DNA of 64,000 bases from Paracoccaceae bacterium (GCA_009773055.1 WOUW01000016.1:1-64000); one strand, 5' to 3'; counted from the stretch's first letter, positions 43,763-53,444 are shown. Notes: generated by a model from the letters alone, not told the origin. Translations and numbers: made by a program.

Positions 43763-44767
43763 TCAGCCCGCAGCCACCCCGGCCTCGGCGAAGGTCAGCA
43801 TCCCCGAATGGCACGCGACCGCGCCCTGCACCACGCCGATGGCCAGCGCCGCACCCGAGCCTTCGCCAAGCCGCAGGCCCAGCGACAGAAGCGGCTCTTT
43901 CCCGAGCTTCTCCAACAGGCGCGCATGCGCGCCCTCGGCGCTTTGATGCCCGGCGATGCAATGGTCCAGCGCGCCTGGCGCGGCCTTCTCCAGCACAGCC
44001 GCCGCCGCGCAAGCGATGAAGCCGTCCAGGATCACCGGCACCCGGCCCATCCGCGCAGCAAGGATCGCGCCGGTCATCGCCGCAATCTCGCGCCCGCCAA
44101 GGCAGCGCAGCACCTGTAGCGGATCGGCGAGCACCTCCTTGTGCCGCTCCACCCCCGCAGCAACGGCAGCTTCCTTCCGGCGCAGGCCCTCGTCATCCAC
44201 CCCGGTTCCACGCCCGGCCCAGCCGACACCACCATACAGCGCGGTGGCAATTGCGGCGGCGGCAGTGGTGTTGCCGATCCCCATCTCGCCCGCGACGAAC
44301 AGGTCGGCCTCCAGATTGACCGCCTCATAGCCCTTGCGCATCGCGTCGACGACCTCCTCTTCGGTCATCGCCGGGGCTTCGGTGAAGTCCGCAGTCGGCG
44401 TGTCGAGGTCAAGCGCGTGGACATCAAGTTTGGCCCCGAACGTGCGGGCCAGCTGGTTGATAGCCGCCCCGCCATGGGCAAAGTTCGCCACCATCTGCGC
44501 GGTCACCTCTGCCGGAAAAGCCGACACGCCTTTGGCCGTAACCCCATGATTCCCAGCAAAGATCGCGATCTGCGGCTTGTCCGCCGTCGGCTTGTCGGTC
44601 CCCTGCCAGCCGCCCATCCAGATCGCCAGCTTCTCCAGCCGCCCCAGCGCGCCCGGCGGCTTGGTCAGCTGGCCGTTGCGCGCCTCGGCCGCCGCGATGG
44701 CACCCTGGTCCGGGGACGGAAGCTTCGCCAGCAGCGCGTGGACATCGGCAAGGGTCTGGAACGGCAT
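43763..44767 (-). CDS. cobT: Nicotinate-nucleotide-dimethylbenzimidazole phosphoribosyltransferase
   Basis: This 334-residue enzyme makes alpha-ribazole phosphate, the lower ligand of cobalamin. [44 protein letters not shown] and [15 protein letters not shown] are family blocks, and GHQSAEGAH near the C-terminus is the catalytic-Glu-linked segment. GGAGAAG precedes the ATG at 44767. It is divergent from cobS, separated by 77 bp, and the two belong to the same pathway branch. Confidence 0.96.
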   Translation of the reverse strand: MPFQTLADVHALLAKLPSPDQGAIAAAEARNGQLTKPPGALGRLEKLAIWMGGWQGTDKPTADKPQIAIFAGNHGVTAKGVSAFPAEVTAQMVANFAHGGAAINQLARTFGAKLDVHALDLDTPTADFTEAPAMTEEEVVDAMRKGYEAVNLEADLFVAGEMGIGNTTAAAAIATALYGGVGWAGRGTGVDDEGLRRKEAAVAAGVERHKEVLADPLQVLRCLGGREIAAMTGAILAARMGRVPVILDGFIACAAAAVLEKAAPGALDHCIAGHQSAEGAHARLLEKLGKEPLLSLGLRLGEGSGAALAIGVVQGAVACHSGMLTFAEAGVAAG

Positions 44768-44844
44768 CGTCTTCTCCGGATTGCACCTTTTCGCATCTGG
44801 GGCTACCCCAGAGCCCATCCGAACGCCAGCCGGGATAAGCCGCT

Positions 44845-45618
44845 TTGACCCCAATCCGCGACATTGCCCTTCGGCTGCCTGCCGACCTTCTGACGGCCTT
44901 CGCGCTGCTGTCGCGGTTGCCCCTGCCGAACCATCAGTCCACCGGTGCCGCCTCGGCCTGGGCCTGGCCGCTCGTCGGCGCAGTGCTGGGGGCACTGGGA
45001 GCGGCACTCGCCGCAGCCGCGCTGTGGCTGGGCATCACGCCCGGGGTCACGGCGGCGCTGGTCCTTGCCCTGTCCGCCATGATCACAGGGGGCCTTCACG
45101 AGGACGGCCTCTCGGACACTGCAGACGGGCTTTACGGCGGCTGGACCAAGGCCCGGCGGCTGGAGATCATGAAGGACAGCCGGGTCGGCAGCTACGGCGT
45201 CCTTGCCCTTGTGCTGGTCACCCTCGCCCGCTGGTCGGCGCTCACGGCAGTGCTTGTCTACGGCCAGAACGGGGGCGACCTCTGGGCCGCGCTGGTCGCG
45301 ACCGGGGCGTTGTCCCGCGCCCCGATGGCGCTGACGATGGCACTGTTGCCGAACGCGCGGGGCGAAGGCCTTAGCCACACCACGGGACGCCCCAGCCCCG
45401 CGACGGCGCTGTCGGCACTTCTGATCGCCGCAGCGATTGCCGTGGCCCTGACCGGCTGGACCGCGGTGCCGCTGGTCTTTGCCGCCCTTGGCCCGGCGAT
45501 CCTCCTGGCCTTTCTCGCCCTGCGCAAGATCGGCGGGCAGACTGGCGACATCCTCGGGGCCACGCAGCAACTGGCCGAGGTCGCCTGCCTTGCCGTCCTC
45601 TCTGCCCGCGCGGGGTAA
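44845..45618 (+). CDS. cobS: Adenosylcobinamide-GDP ribazoletransferase (cobalamin synthase)
   Basis: This integral membrane enzyme of about 257 residues joins adenosylcobinamide-GDP and alpha-ribazole to form cobalamin. [15 protein letters not shown], the [37 protein letters not shown] block (acidic metal motif) and later helices are typical. The best start is a TTG at 44845. No ATG or GTG fits before the conserved DLLTAF region, and GGGATAAG is a weak ribosome binding site. Confidence 0.95.
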   Translation: MTPIRDIALRLPADLLTAFALLSRLPLPNHQSTGAASAWAWPLVGAVLGALGAALAAAALWLGITPGVTAALVLALSAMITGGLHEDGLSDTADGLYGGWTKARRLEIMKDSRVGSYGVLALVLVTLARWSALTAVLVYGQNGGDLWAALVATGALSRAPMALTMALLPNARGEGLSHTTGRPSPATALSALLIAAAIAVALTGWTAVPLVFAALGPAILLAFLALRKIGGQTGDILGATQQLAEVACLAVLSARAG

Positions 45619-45699
45619 GCCTGCACGGACGCACCGCCGAGGCTCTGGCCTTTGCGCCCGCCTCGCGATACATGGGCGCGGAGAGCTTGCGAGGCACCC

Positions 45700-46782
45700 A
45701 TGTCAGAATTTTCCGACGCCGTTTCTTCTACGGAGGAGATCATCGAAGACGCCCGCAACGGGCGGATGTTCATCCTGGTCGACCATGAAGACCGCGAGAA
45801 CGAAGGCGACCTGGTGATCCCGGCGCAGATGTGCACGCCGTCGGCGATCAACTTCATGGCGACGCATGGCCGGGGTCTCATCTGCCTTGCGCTGCCGGGC
45901 GCGCGGATCGACGCGCTTGGGCTGCCGCTGATGAGCCCGAAGAACTCCAGCCGCCACGAGACGGCATTCACCCTGTCGATCGAGGCGCGCGAAGGGGTCA
46001 CGACCGGCATATCGGCCGCTGACCGGGCGCGCACCGTCTCGGTCGCGATCGACCCGACCAAAGGGGCCGCCGACATCGCGACGCCGGGTCACATCTTCCC
46101 GCTGCGTGCGCGCGAAGGCGGCGTGCTGGTGCGCGCAGGCCATACCGAGGCGGCAGTGGACGTAAGCCGCCTCGCCGGGCTGAACCCATCGGGGGTGATC
46201 TGCGAGATCATGAACGATGATGGCACCATGGCCCGCCTGCCCGACCTGATCGCGTTCGCACAAAGGCATGGTCTGAAGATCGGCACGATCAGCGATCTGA
46301 TCGCCTATCGCCGCCGCCACGACAACCTGATCACCGAGAAAGCGGTCAGCGCGGTGCAGTCGGCGCATGGCGGCGACTGGCTGATGCGGGTTTTCGCAGA
46401 CGAAACCCACGGCGACGAGCATATCGTTTTGTCCAAGGGCGACCTCTCGGTCCCCGGCCCGGTCCTTGTGCGGGTCCATGCCCTGAACCCGCTGGAAGAT
46501 GTGCTGGGCGTCGGCGGCGGGGGCGAGTTGCCTGCGGCGATGCGCATCATCTCGGCCGAGGGGCGCGGTGTGGTGGTCCTGCTGCGCGATACGACGATGA
46601 AGATGGTGGCCCCGGGCGAGCATTCGCCGCAGACGCTGCGCCAGTATGGCCTTGGCGCGCAGATCCTGTCGACGCTGGGACTGTCGGCGATCACCCTGGT
46701 GACGAATTCCGCCGCGCCGCGTTTCGTGGGCCTCGAAGCCTATGGCCTGACCATCGCGGGCACCCGCGCGATCAAGGAGTAA
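45700..46782 (+). CDS. ribB: 3,4-dihydroxy-2-butanone 4-phosphate synthase with degenerate GTP cyclohydrolase II domain
   Basis: In this 360-residue protein, the N-terminal half makes dihydroxybutanone phosphate for riboflavin: FILVDHEDRENEGDLVIPAQ, HGRGLICLAL, FPLRAREGGVLVRAGHTEAAVD. The C-terminal half has the length of a RibA domain (MRVFADETHGDEHIVLSKGD, VLVRVHALNPLEDVLGVGGGGELPAAMRII) but lacks the three zinc-binding cysteines that follow VRVHSEC in active enzymes. It therefore should not act as a cyclohydrolase. GAGG precedes the ATG at 45700. ribH follows 3 bp later. Confidence 0.95.
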   Translation: MSEFSDAVSSTEEIIEDARNGRMFILVDHEDRENEGDLVIPAQMCTPSAINFMATHGRGLICLALPGARIDALGLPLMSPKNSSRHETAFTLSIEAREGVTTGISAADRARTVSVAIDPTKGAADIATPGHIFPLRAREGGVLVRAGHTEAAVDVSRLAGLNPSGVICEIMNDDGTMARLPDLIAFAQRHGLKIGTISDLIAYRRRHDNLITEKAVSAVQSAHGGDWLMRVFADETHGDEHIVLSKGDLSVPGPVLVRVHALNPLEDVLGVGGGGELPAAMRIISAEGRGVVVLLRDTTMKMVAPGEHSPQTLRQYGLGAQILSTLGLSAITLVTNSAAPRFVGLEAYGLTIAGTRAIKE

Positions 46783-46785
46783 GTC

Positions 46786-47286
46786 ATGGCGACCGCCGAG
46801 ACGCATTATACGCTGCCCCTTCCCAGCTTCGACAAGCCGGTGAAGCTTCTGATCGTGGTTGCGCCATACTACAAGGACATCGCCGACAACCTTGTCGCGG
46901 GCGCTCGGGCTGTCGGGGCGGCTTGCGGGGCCACGGTCGACCTGATCGAGGTGCCGGGGGCGCTGGAAGTGCCGACAGCCATCGCGATGGCGGAACGGAT
47001 GGCCGACTATGATGGTTATGTCGCCCTTGGCTGCGTGATCCGGGGCGAGACGACGCATTACGACACGGTCTGCAATGACAGCTCGCGCGCGATCAGCCTC
47101 TTGGGATTGCAGGGGGCCTGCATCGGCAATGGCATCCTGACGGTGGAAAATCGCCCTCAGGCCGAGGTTCGTGCCGACCCCGCAGGCCAGAACAAGGGCG
47201 GCGGTGCCGCAGCGGCGGCCTTGCATCTTGTGGCCTTGTCGCGCACATGGGCCGGGAAATCCAAGGGGATCGGTTTCCGGGCATGA
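46786..47286 (+). CDS. ribH: 6,7-dimethyl-8-ribityllumazine synthase
   Basis: This 166-residue enzyme condenses dihydroxybutanone phosphate with the pyrimidinedione to form lumazine. VPGALEVPTAIAMA and ALGCVIRGETTHYDTVCNDSSRAI (with the catalytic His) are diagnostic. AAGGAGTAAGTC leads into the ATG, so its ribosome binding site lies across the ribB stop. Its stop overlaps nusB (ATGA). Confidence 0.97.
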   Translation: MATAETHYTLPLPSFDKPVKLLIVVAPYYKDIADNLVAGARAVGAACGATVDLIEVPGALEVPTAIAMAERMADYDGYVALGCVIRGETTHYDTVCNDSSRAISLLGLQGACIGNGILTVENRPQAEVRADPAGQNKGGGAAAAALHLVALSRTWAGKSKGIGFRA

Positions 47287-47765
47287 CTTCCGACAAGGCA
47301 CAAGATCGGGGCCAGGCAAAGCGCCAGATGAAATCGGCTTCGCGGCTTTACGCGGTGCAGGCGCTCTTTCAGATGGAGGTCTCGGGCCAGACGGTCGAGG
47401 CGGTGACCCGCGAGTTCGAGACGCACCGCTTTGGCGCGACCTATGACGAGGGCGAGTTTGCCGAGGGCGACGTCGATCATTTCCGCGCCGTCGTTGGCGC
47501 GGCGGTAAACTGGCAGGCGAAGATCGACCAGCTGACTGATCGGGCGCTGGTTGCGGCCTGGCCCATCGACCGGATCGACCCGGTCCTGCGCGCGCTTTTC
47601 CGGGCGGCTGGCGGCGAGCTTGTGGACATGGTGACCCCGCCCAAGGTCGCGATCACCGAATACGTCGACGTGGCCAAGGCCTTCTTCCCCGAGGGGAAGG
47701 AATCCAAGTTCGTCAACGCCGTTCTGGATCACATGGCGCGCGAGGCCAAGCCCGAGGCTTTCTGA
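47283..47765 (+). CDS. nusB: Transcription antitermination factor NusB
   Basis: This 160-residue all-helical protein works with NusE at boxA in rRNA antitermination. SASRLYAVQALFQMEVSG is the usual N-terminal helix with the RNA-binding Arg. IDRIDPVLRALFRAAGGEL and KVAITEYVDVAKAFFPEGKESKFVNAVLDHMAR are the conserved C-terminal region. Translation is coupled to ribH, the common ribH-nusB order of many bacteria. Confidence 0.97.
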   Translation: MTSDKAQDRGQAKRQMKSASRLYAVQALFQMEVSGQTVEAVTREFETHRFGATYDEGEFAEGDVDHFRAVVGAAVNWQAKIDQLTDRALVAAWPIDRIDPVLRALFRAAGGELVDMVTPPKVAITEYVDVAKAFFPEGKESKFVNAVLDHMAREAKPEAF

Positions 47766-47806
47766 TGCGTCAAAGGGATATCTGACCTGTTCAAGGAGCC
47801 TGTCCG

Positions 47807-48217
47807 ATGCGCCTTTCCCTTCTGTCCTTCGCAGCCCTGGCAGCCTGCGTGACCCCCGCTTTGTCCAACGACATCACCGGCATCGACTGGCACCTTGTCG
47901 GGCTGGAAGGCCAACAGGTCGCCTGGGAGGCCTCCTTGCGCCTTGACGGCGACAAGGTGACCGGCATGGCACCCTGCAACCGGTTCTTCGGCACGAACAC
48001 CGCAGCCCTGCCCGACGTCAGTTTCGGTGCGATCGGTGCGACAAAGATGGCCTGCCCGGACCTTGCAGCCGAATCCGTGTTCTTCGAGGCGATGCAAGCG
48101 ATGCAGCGGTCCGAACTGGACCAGGGACACCTTTTCCTGATCGGGCCCGAGGGCCGGATCATGGAATTCGCCGAAACCCCCGATGCGCCCTGCCTGTCCT
48201 GCCTTGCACGGCAATAG
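47807..48217 (+). CDS. META-domain exported protein (HslJ-like)
   Basis: This 136-residue protein has a signal sequence (RLSLLSFAALAACVTPALS). The mature part starts ITGIDWHLVGLEGQQV and has DKVTGMAPCNRFFGTNTA, the Cys-Asn motif of the META domain, then GATKMACPDLAAESVFFEAM. Homologue HslJ is linked to novobiocin and heat stress. The function is otherwise unknown. The cysteine in AACVTP could serve as a lipobox, so a lipoprotein is possible. Confidence 0.85.
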   Translation: MRLSLLSFAALAACVTPALSNDITGIDWHLVGLEGQQVAWEASLRLDGDKVTGMAPCNRFFGTNTAALPDVSFGAIGATKMACPDLAAESVFFEAMQAMQRSELDQGHLFLIGPEGRIMEFAETPDAPCLSCLARQ

Positions 48218-48258
48218 GTGGAACTGAAGCGACAGGTGGGGGAAACTGCCAACCCGTC

Positions 48259-49215
48259 CTAGCGGTTTGCCGCGAACAGTGCTGCCGCGCGGTCGAAAAA
48301 CCGGGCGCGGGTGGCCGGTCCTTCCATCATGATCTCGTGCTCCGCCCCTGGGTAAAGGTCCAGCTGCCCGTTCGACCAGCCCGCCATCCGCAGATGGACC
48401 GGAGGCACATCCACCACCTTCTCCGCCGTGCCAAGCCCGCAGATCGCCGGGATCTTCGGCGCAGGCAGGGCCGACAATGCCGCGCATTCCTGCAGTCCCG
48501 CCTTCAGCCAGCCAATCGACGGACCGCCTAGTGCCAGGTCCGGCACTTCGGACACCTGACGGCGCATATAGTCCCACATCTCGCGGTCGGAGGTCAGGAC
48601 ATTGCCCTCGAACGGGACCTGCAGAAGATAGGTCTCGGCACTCGTCGAAGGCGCATAGCGCGTCACCAGGCCCAGGGGCGCGGCAATCGCCGAAACCATC
48701 GCTGCCACGGGTCGCAGCCAGGCAGCCATCGCGATGCCCCACATCGGCGCGGAAAAGGCGGCGGCCTTGATCGGCAGGCCCCGCATCAAACCACGCAACC
48801 CGATGCAGCCGCCCATCGAATGCGCCAGCATGTACCAGGGCTGCGGCAGGTCCAGGCGCTCCGCCTCGGCCAGCATGACGTCAAGGTCTTGCTGGTACTC
48901 GTCAAAATCGCCGACATGACCCATCATCCGGTCGGGCAGGACACGGTCGGCAAGACCCTGACCGCGCCAGTCAATCGAGATCACCGAATACCCGCGCCGG
49001 ACCAGATCACCCACCGCGCGGCCGTATTTTTCGATGCACTCCGTCCGACCGGGCAGCAGCAGCACCGTGCCCTTGTCGCCCGCCTTCCACGAGGCGAGCC
49101 GGATGCGCACCGCCCCCGCCCCCGATCCCGCAGACGCCCAGACGACGACCGCACCGGGCGGCGCATCTGCGACGCCGGCGTGAAACGGCGCTGGAAGGGC
49201 GGTGTCGAGTTTCAC
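48259..49215 (-). CDS. Alpha/beta hydrolase (lysophospholipase-like)
   Basis: This 318-residue hydrolase carries TVLLLPGRTECIEKYGRAVGDLVRRGYSVISIDWRGQGLADR, the usual start of monoglyceride lipase/PldB-like enzymes. The nucleophile elbow is MLAHSMGGCIG. A late Asp (ICGLGTAEKVVD) and His (YPGAEHEIMME) complete the triad. It would cleave acylglycerols or lysophospholipids. Its start overlaps the stop of the SCP2 gene (ATGA), pointing to a shared lipid-related role. Confidence 0.9.
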   Translation of the reverse strand: MKLDTALPAPFHAGVADAPPGAVVVWASAGSGAGAVRIRLASWKAGDKGTVLLLPGRTECIEKYGRAVGDLVRRGYSVISIDWRGQGLADRVLPDRMMGHVGDFDEYQQDLDVMLAEAERLDLPQPWYMLAHSMGGCIGLRGLMRGLPIKAAAFSAPMWGIAMAAWLRPVAAMVSAIAAPLGLVTRYAPSTSAETYLLQVPFEGNVLTSDREMWDYMRRQVSEVPDLALGGPSIGWLKAGLQECAALSALPAPKIPAICGLGTAEKVVDVPPVHLRMAGWSNGQLDLYPGAEHEIMMEGPATRARFFDRAAALFAANR

Positions 49216-49502
49216 CCCAGCACCGCGCCAAGCTTCATCGCCAGCCCCATGTTGCCGTCCACCGAGAGCTTTCCGGTCATGAAGGCCATCGTCGCGTTCA
49301 TGTCGCCATCAAGAATGGCGCGGAACACGTCAGCCTCGGCGGTCAGGGTGACATCGGCCTCGTCATCCCCGGCGCGGACACCCAGACCGTCCAGCATGAT
49401 CGCCCCCTCGCCCGGGATCACGAACTTGGCCACTCCGTCGAAGCCGTCCGAAAGTTTGGCAGACAGCGCCTTCACGGCTGCATCGATCATTTCGCTCATC
49501 AC
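49212..49502 (-). CDS. SCP2 sterol-binding domain protein
   Basis: This 96-residue domain protein (KLSDGFDGVAKFVIPGEGAIMLDG, DVTLTAEADVFRAILDGDMNATMAFMTGKLSVDGNMGLAMKLGAVL) matches the small stand-alone SCP2 family that binds lipids or acyl-CoA. It precedes and overlaps the alpha/beta hydrolase gene by 4 bases, so they may act on the same lipid. Confidence 0.9.
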   Translation of the reverse strand: MMSEMIDAAVKALSAKLSDGFDGVAKFVIPGEGAIMLDGLGVRAGDDEADVTLTAEADVFRAILDGDMNATMAFMTGKLSVDGNMGLAMKLGAVLG

Positions 49503-49564
49503 AAGTCTCCGGTTCGTGACCCTGCCCCACTGGCAATCTGGCGCGGATCGGTTACTTTCAAGTT

Positions 49565-50128
49565 ATGCGTGTCCGGGCCGCCATTCTCAATCGTATCGTT
49601 GCGGCACTTTTGCTGCTTTTCCTGACTTGCGCTGCGGTCTGGGCCGAAGACACCGCCAAGCTGGACGGGTTGTTCGACCGGTTGAAGACCGCGGACGCGG
49701 CCGAGGCGGGCCGGATCGAGACGGAAATCTGGATCGAATGGTCGAAATCGGGCTCTCCGGCGCTGGATCTTCTGTTGCAGCGCGGGCGCGATGCGATGGA
49801 CCTGGGCGACTACCCGGCGGCCATCGACCATTTCAGCGCGGTCATCGACCAAGATCCGAACTTCGCCGAAGCCTGGAATGCGCGGGCCACGGCCTATTAC
49901 ATGGCCGGCGAATTCGGGCCTTCGGTCGCGGACATCGCCACGGTGCTGACGCTGAACCCCCGGCATTTCGGTGCCTTGTCCGGTCTTGCGATGATCCTTG
50001 AGGAAACCGGCAAGCCCGAGCGCGCGCTGCAAGCCTACCGCGCCGCGATTGCCATCCATCCGAATATGGCCGGCGCTGCCGATGCCATCGATCGGCTGGA
50101 GACCGAAGCCGAGGGGCAGGAGCTTTAA
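49565..50128 (+). CDS. TPR-repeat exported protein
   Basis: This 187-residue protein has a signal peptide (NRIVAALLLLFLTCAAVWA) and three tetratricopeptide units: LLLQRGRDAMDLGDYPAAIDHFSAVIDQDP, NFAEAWNARATAYYMAGEFGPSVADIATVLTLNP and HFGALSGLAMILEETGKPERALQAYRAAIAIHP. It is likely a periplasmic adaptor. It ends 3 bp before the Suv3-type helicase gene, so they share a transcript without an obvious functional link. Confidence 0.88.
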   Translation: MRVRAAILNRIVAALLLLFLTCAAVWAEDTAKLDGLFDRLKTADAAEAGRIETEIWIEWSKSGSPALDLLLQRGRDAMDLGDYPAAIDHFSAVIDQDPNFAEAWNARATAYYMAGEFGPSVADIATVLTLNPRHFGALSGLAMILEETGKPERALQAYRAAIAIHPNMAGAADAIDRLETEAEGQEL

Positions 50129-50131
50129 GCC

Positions 50132-53050
50132 ATGGACGCCACCCGGCGGGTGACGGCGGTCCTTGGGCCGACGAACACCGGCAAGACCCATCACGCAATC
50201 GACCGCATGCTTGCGCACCGGACCGGGGTCATCGGCCTGCCGCTGCGCTTGCTGGCGCGCGAGGTTTATGACCGCATCGTCGCCCGCGTCGGGCCATCGG
50301 TTGTGGCGCTGGTCACGGGCGAAGAGCGCATCGTGCCGGAGCGCACCCAGTATTGGGTCTGCACGACCGAAGCGATGCCCCTGGAAATCGGGGCAGATTT
50401 CGTCGCAGTGGACGAAATCCAGCTTTGCGCCGATGCCGACCGGGGCCACGTCTTCACCGACCGTCTCCTCCGCGCCCGGGGGCTGAACGAGACGCTGTTT
50501 CTGGGGTCCGACACGATGCGCGGGGCCATCGCGGGCCTCGTGCCGCATGTGACGTTTCTGAAGCGTGAAAGAATGTCTACCCTGCGCTATGCCGGGTCGA
50601 AGAAGATCAGCCGGATGCCGGAACGGTCGGCCATCGTTGGGTTTTCGGTCGAAAACGTCTATGCCATCGCCGAGCTGATCCGGCGCCAGAAGGGCGGCTG
50701 CGCGGTCGTCATGGGCGCGCTGTCCCCCCGGACGCGGAACGCTCAGGTCGCGCTCTACCAGAACGGCGACGTGGACTATCTGGTCGCGACCGATGCCATC
50801 GGCATGGGCCTGAACCTCGACATCAAGCACGCGGCGTTTTCAGCGACGTCGAAGTTCGATGGCCGCCGGATGCGGGCGCTTTATCCGCACGAACTGGCCC
50901 AGATCGCGGGCCGCGCCGGGCGGCATACCGAGGACGGGACCTTCGGCGTCACGGGCGAGGCGCGGCCCTTTGACGAAGACCTGGTGGAAGCCATCGAGAA
51001 CCACCGTTTCTCGCCGGTCAAGAAACTGCACTGGCGCAACGAATCGATGGATTTCGGATCGTCCGACCGGCTGATCCGCAGCCTTGAAGCGCCCACATCC
51101 AACGAATGGCTGACCCGCGCACGGGATGCCGACGACGTCCTGGCGCTGAAGGCGCTGGCCGCCCTGCCGGAAGTGCAGGACAAGCTGACCGAACCAAAGC
51201 GGGTACAGCTTCTGTGGGACGTCTGCCGGATTCCGGACTTCCGGTCGTCCTCTGGGCCCGAACACACCACACTTTTGACCCGGATCTTCGAGTTTCTGGT
51301 GGGCCGGGGCCTTGGTGGCGGCCGCATCCCGTCGGACTGGCTTGCAACGGCGATCAATCGGATCGACAGGACCGACGGCGATATCGACACTTTATCGCGC
51401 AGGCTGGCCTATATTCGCACCTGGACCTACGTCACCCAGCGGAAAAACTGGGTTGCAGACGAAAGCCATTGGCGCGATGAGACGCGCGCGGTAGAAGACC
51501 GACTGTCGGATGCCCTGCATGCGGCGCTGACGCAACGATTTGTCGACCGGCGGACATCTGTTCTCCTCCGCCGGTTGAAGCAGAAGGAGGCTCTCGTGGC
51601 CGAAGTGAACGACAAGGGCGAAGTGACGGTCGAAGGCGAGTTCGCCGGGAAACTGGAAGGCTTCCGCTTCAAGCAGGATGCCAGCGCCACGCCGGATGCC
51701 GCCAAGACGCTGGCTCAGGCCGCACTGCTGGCGCTGAAGCCGGAGTTTCACCTGCGCGCCGACCGGTTCTACAACGCACCGGACACCGAGCTGGACTTCA
51801 CCGAACAGGGCGGCCTCATGTGGGGCTCGAACGCGGTGGGCAAGCTGGTGAAGGGCGCCGAGGCCGCAAAACCCTCGGTCGAGGCCTTCGTGGATGAAGA
51901 AGCCGGGCCGGAGGTGGTGGAAAAGGTCCGCCGCCGCCTGCAGCACTTCATCGACCGCAAGGTCACCGCCCAGTTCGAGCCGCTTCTGGCCATGGCCCGC
52001 GACGAGACGCTGACCGGCCTCGCCCGCGGCTTCGCCTTCCGCCTGTCCGAAGCTCTGGGTGTTCTCCCGCGCGAACAGGTCGCCGCCGAGGTGAAGGAGC
52101 TTGACCAGGACGCCCGCGGCGCGCTCCGCAAACACGGCGTCCGCTTTGGTCAGTTCACCATCTTCCTGCCCGCGCTTCTGAAACCCGCCCCAACCCGGTT
52201 GCGGCTGGTGCTTTGGTCGCTGTGGAACGGGCTGCAAGAGTTCCCGGAATCGCCACCCCCCGGCCTTGTCACCATCCCGAATGTGGCCGAAGTGCCCAAG
52301 CAGCACTACGCGCTGGCAGGCTACCATCCCGCCGGAACCCGGGCGATCCGCATCGACATGCTGGAACGCCTCGCCGACATCCTGCGCCAGAAAGACAGCC
52401 GTGCCGGCTTTGAGGCGACGCCGGACATGCTGTCGATCACCGGCATGACGCTGGACCAGTTCGCCGACCTGATGGGCGGACTTGGCTACAAGGGCGAAAA
52501 GGCCGAACGTGCCAAGGTGAAGACCGAAGCCGCGAAGGCTCCGGAAATCTCGGCAGAAGCCGCCGCCGCCATCGCGGCAGGCCAGCCGATCCCAGAGGAA
52601 GTCTCGATCCTTGCCCCGGTCGCCGATCCGGAACCCGAGGCGGCAGCCCCGGAAATGGAGTCGTTCTACACCTTCACCTGGGCGCCGAAGCCCCGCCAGC
52701 GCCCCGAACGGGGTGGCGAACGCAGCGGCGAGCGTGGCCCCCGCCCCGAACGCAAGGAAGGCGAAGCCCGCGCCCCGCGCGCAGACCGCCCACAAGGCGA
52801 CCGGCCGCAGGGTGACCGGCCGCAGGGTGACCGGCCCAAGGGAGACCGTCCCCAGGGGGATCGTCCGCAGGGGGATCGTCCGCGTGGCGACCGCCCGAAA
52901 GGTGATCGTCCCAAGGGCGACTACAAGGGCGGCAAGCCGCAGCGCGACGACCGGCAGAAGTCGTTCGAGGCCCGCCCGCCCCGCGCCGAAAAGCCCATCG
53001 ACCCGGACAACCCGTTCGCCGCTCTCCTTGCGCTTAAGGGCAAGATCTGA
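50132..53050 (+). CDS. Suv3-type ATP-dependent RNA helicase
   Basis: This 972-residue DExH helicase is related to mitochondrial SUPV3L1. Walker A GPTNTGKT is at about residues 12-19, the DEIQ box (AVDEIQLCAD) at about 93-96, and motif VI is QIAGRAGRHTEDG. The middle holds the Suv3 C-terminal region. The C-terminal 120 residues are low-complexity, basic and Arg/Gly/Pro-rich, with nine tandem GDRPx-type repeats (52784-52918), and probably bind RNA or partners. In alphaproteobacteria the family is presumed to act in RNA turnover, which is inferred. Confidence 0.9.
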   Translation: MDATRRVTAVLGPTNTGKTHHAIDRMLAHRTGVIGLPLRLLAREVYDRIVARVGPSVVALVTGEERIVPERTQYWVCTTEAMPLEIGADFVAVDEIQLCADADRGHVFTDRLLRARGLNETLFLGSDTMRGAIAGLVPHVTFLKRERMSTLRYAGSKKISRMPERSAIVGFSVENVYAIAELIRRQKGGCAVVMGALSPRTRNAQVALYQNGDVDYLVATDAIGMGLNLDIKHAAFSATSKFDGRRMRALYPHELAQIAGRAGRHTEDGTFGVTGEARPFDEDLVEAIENHRFSPVKKLHWRNESMDFGSSDRLIRSLEAPTSNEWLTRARDADDVLALKALAALPEVQDKLTEPKRVQLLWDVCRIPDFRSSSGPEHTTLLTRIFEFLVGRGLGGGRIPSDWLATAINRIDRTDGDIDTLSRRLAYIRTWTYVTQRKNWVADESHWRDETRAVEDRLSDALHAALTQRFVDRRTSVLLRRLKQKEALVAEVNDKGEVTVEGEFAGKLEGFRFKQDASATPDAAKTLAQAALLALKPEFHLRADRFYNAPDTELDFTEQGGLMWGSNAVGKLVKGAEAAKPSVEAFVDEEAGPEVVEKVRRRLQHFIDRKVTAQFEPLLAMARDETLTGLARGFAFRLSEALGVLPREQVAAEVKELDQDARGALRKHGVRFGQFTIFLPALLKPAPTRLRLVLWSLWNGLQEFPESPPPGLVTIPNVAEVPKQHYALAGYHPAGTRAIRIDMLERLADILRQKDSRAGFEATPDMLSITGMTLDQFADLMGGLGYKGEKAERAKVKTEAAKAPEISAEAAAAIAAGQPIPEEVSILAPVADPEPEAAAPEMESFYTFTWAPKPRQRPERGGERSGERGPRPERKEGEARAPRADRPQGDRPQGDRPQGDRPKGDRPQGDRPQGDRPRGDRPKGDRPKGDYKGGKPQRDDRQKSFEARPPRAEKPIDPDNPFAALLALKGKI
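52784..52918 (+). repeat. Nine tandem 15-bp repeats encoding D-R-P-x-G
   Basis: Nine in-frame 15-bp units encode Asp-Arg-Pro-(Gln/Lys/Arg)-Gly in the C-terminal tail of the helicase. Synonymous third positions vary between units, so the repeat is not brand new, but its number is likely to vary between strains by slippage. Confidence 0.9.
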
Positions 53051-53392
53051 TTGCCGGGGCTTTCGGGCAGGTCTGACCCGAAGACTGCCGCGAAGCTGCG
53101 GCTGGACAAATGGCTCTGGCAAGCGCGGTTCTTCAAATCGCGCAGCCTTGCTGCCGAAGTGATCGAGGCGGGGTCCGTCCGCGTGAACGGGACCCGCATC
53201 AGTCGCCCCGGCCGGGACGTCTCCGAAGGCGACACCCTCACATTTCCGCAAGGCCACCGCATCCGCCTGGTGCGGGTTCTGGCGCTGGGCCAGCGCCGCG
53301 GCCCGGCCAGCGAAGCGCAGGCGCTGTTCCTTGATCTCGACCCTGCCCCGTCCGAACCGGAAGCGTCCGATCTTCCGGACCGTCTTGAATGA
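53051..53392 (+). CDS. S4-domain RNA-binding protein (Hsp15-like)
   Basis: This 113-residue protein is dominated by one S4 domain, [49 protein letters not shown]. It resembles Hsp15, which binds stalled 50S subunits carrying peptidyl-tRNA. It starts at a TTG directly after the helicase stop (TGATTG), so the two RNA-related genes are coupled. Confidence 0.9.
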   Translation: MPGLSGRSDPKTAAKLRLDKWLWQARFFKSRSLAAEVIEAGSVRVNGTRISRPGRDVSEGDTLTFPQGHRIRLVRVLALGQRRGPASEAQALFLDLDPAPSEPEASDLPDRLE

Positions 53393-53444
53393 TCCGGCCT
53401 CCTGCTCTAGCTACCAATCAACCGTTCTGCTTCAGGGCCGACCC

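Noticed and set aside
44768-44844. Possible cobalamin riboswitch between cobT and cobS
   Set aside because: The gap is only 77 bp, too short for the element, and the B12-box is absent.
45619-45699. Possible FMN riboswitch upstream of ribB
   Set aside because: The 81-bp gap is too short, and the conserved FMN-element blocks are not present.
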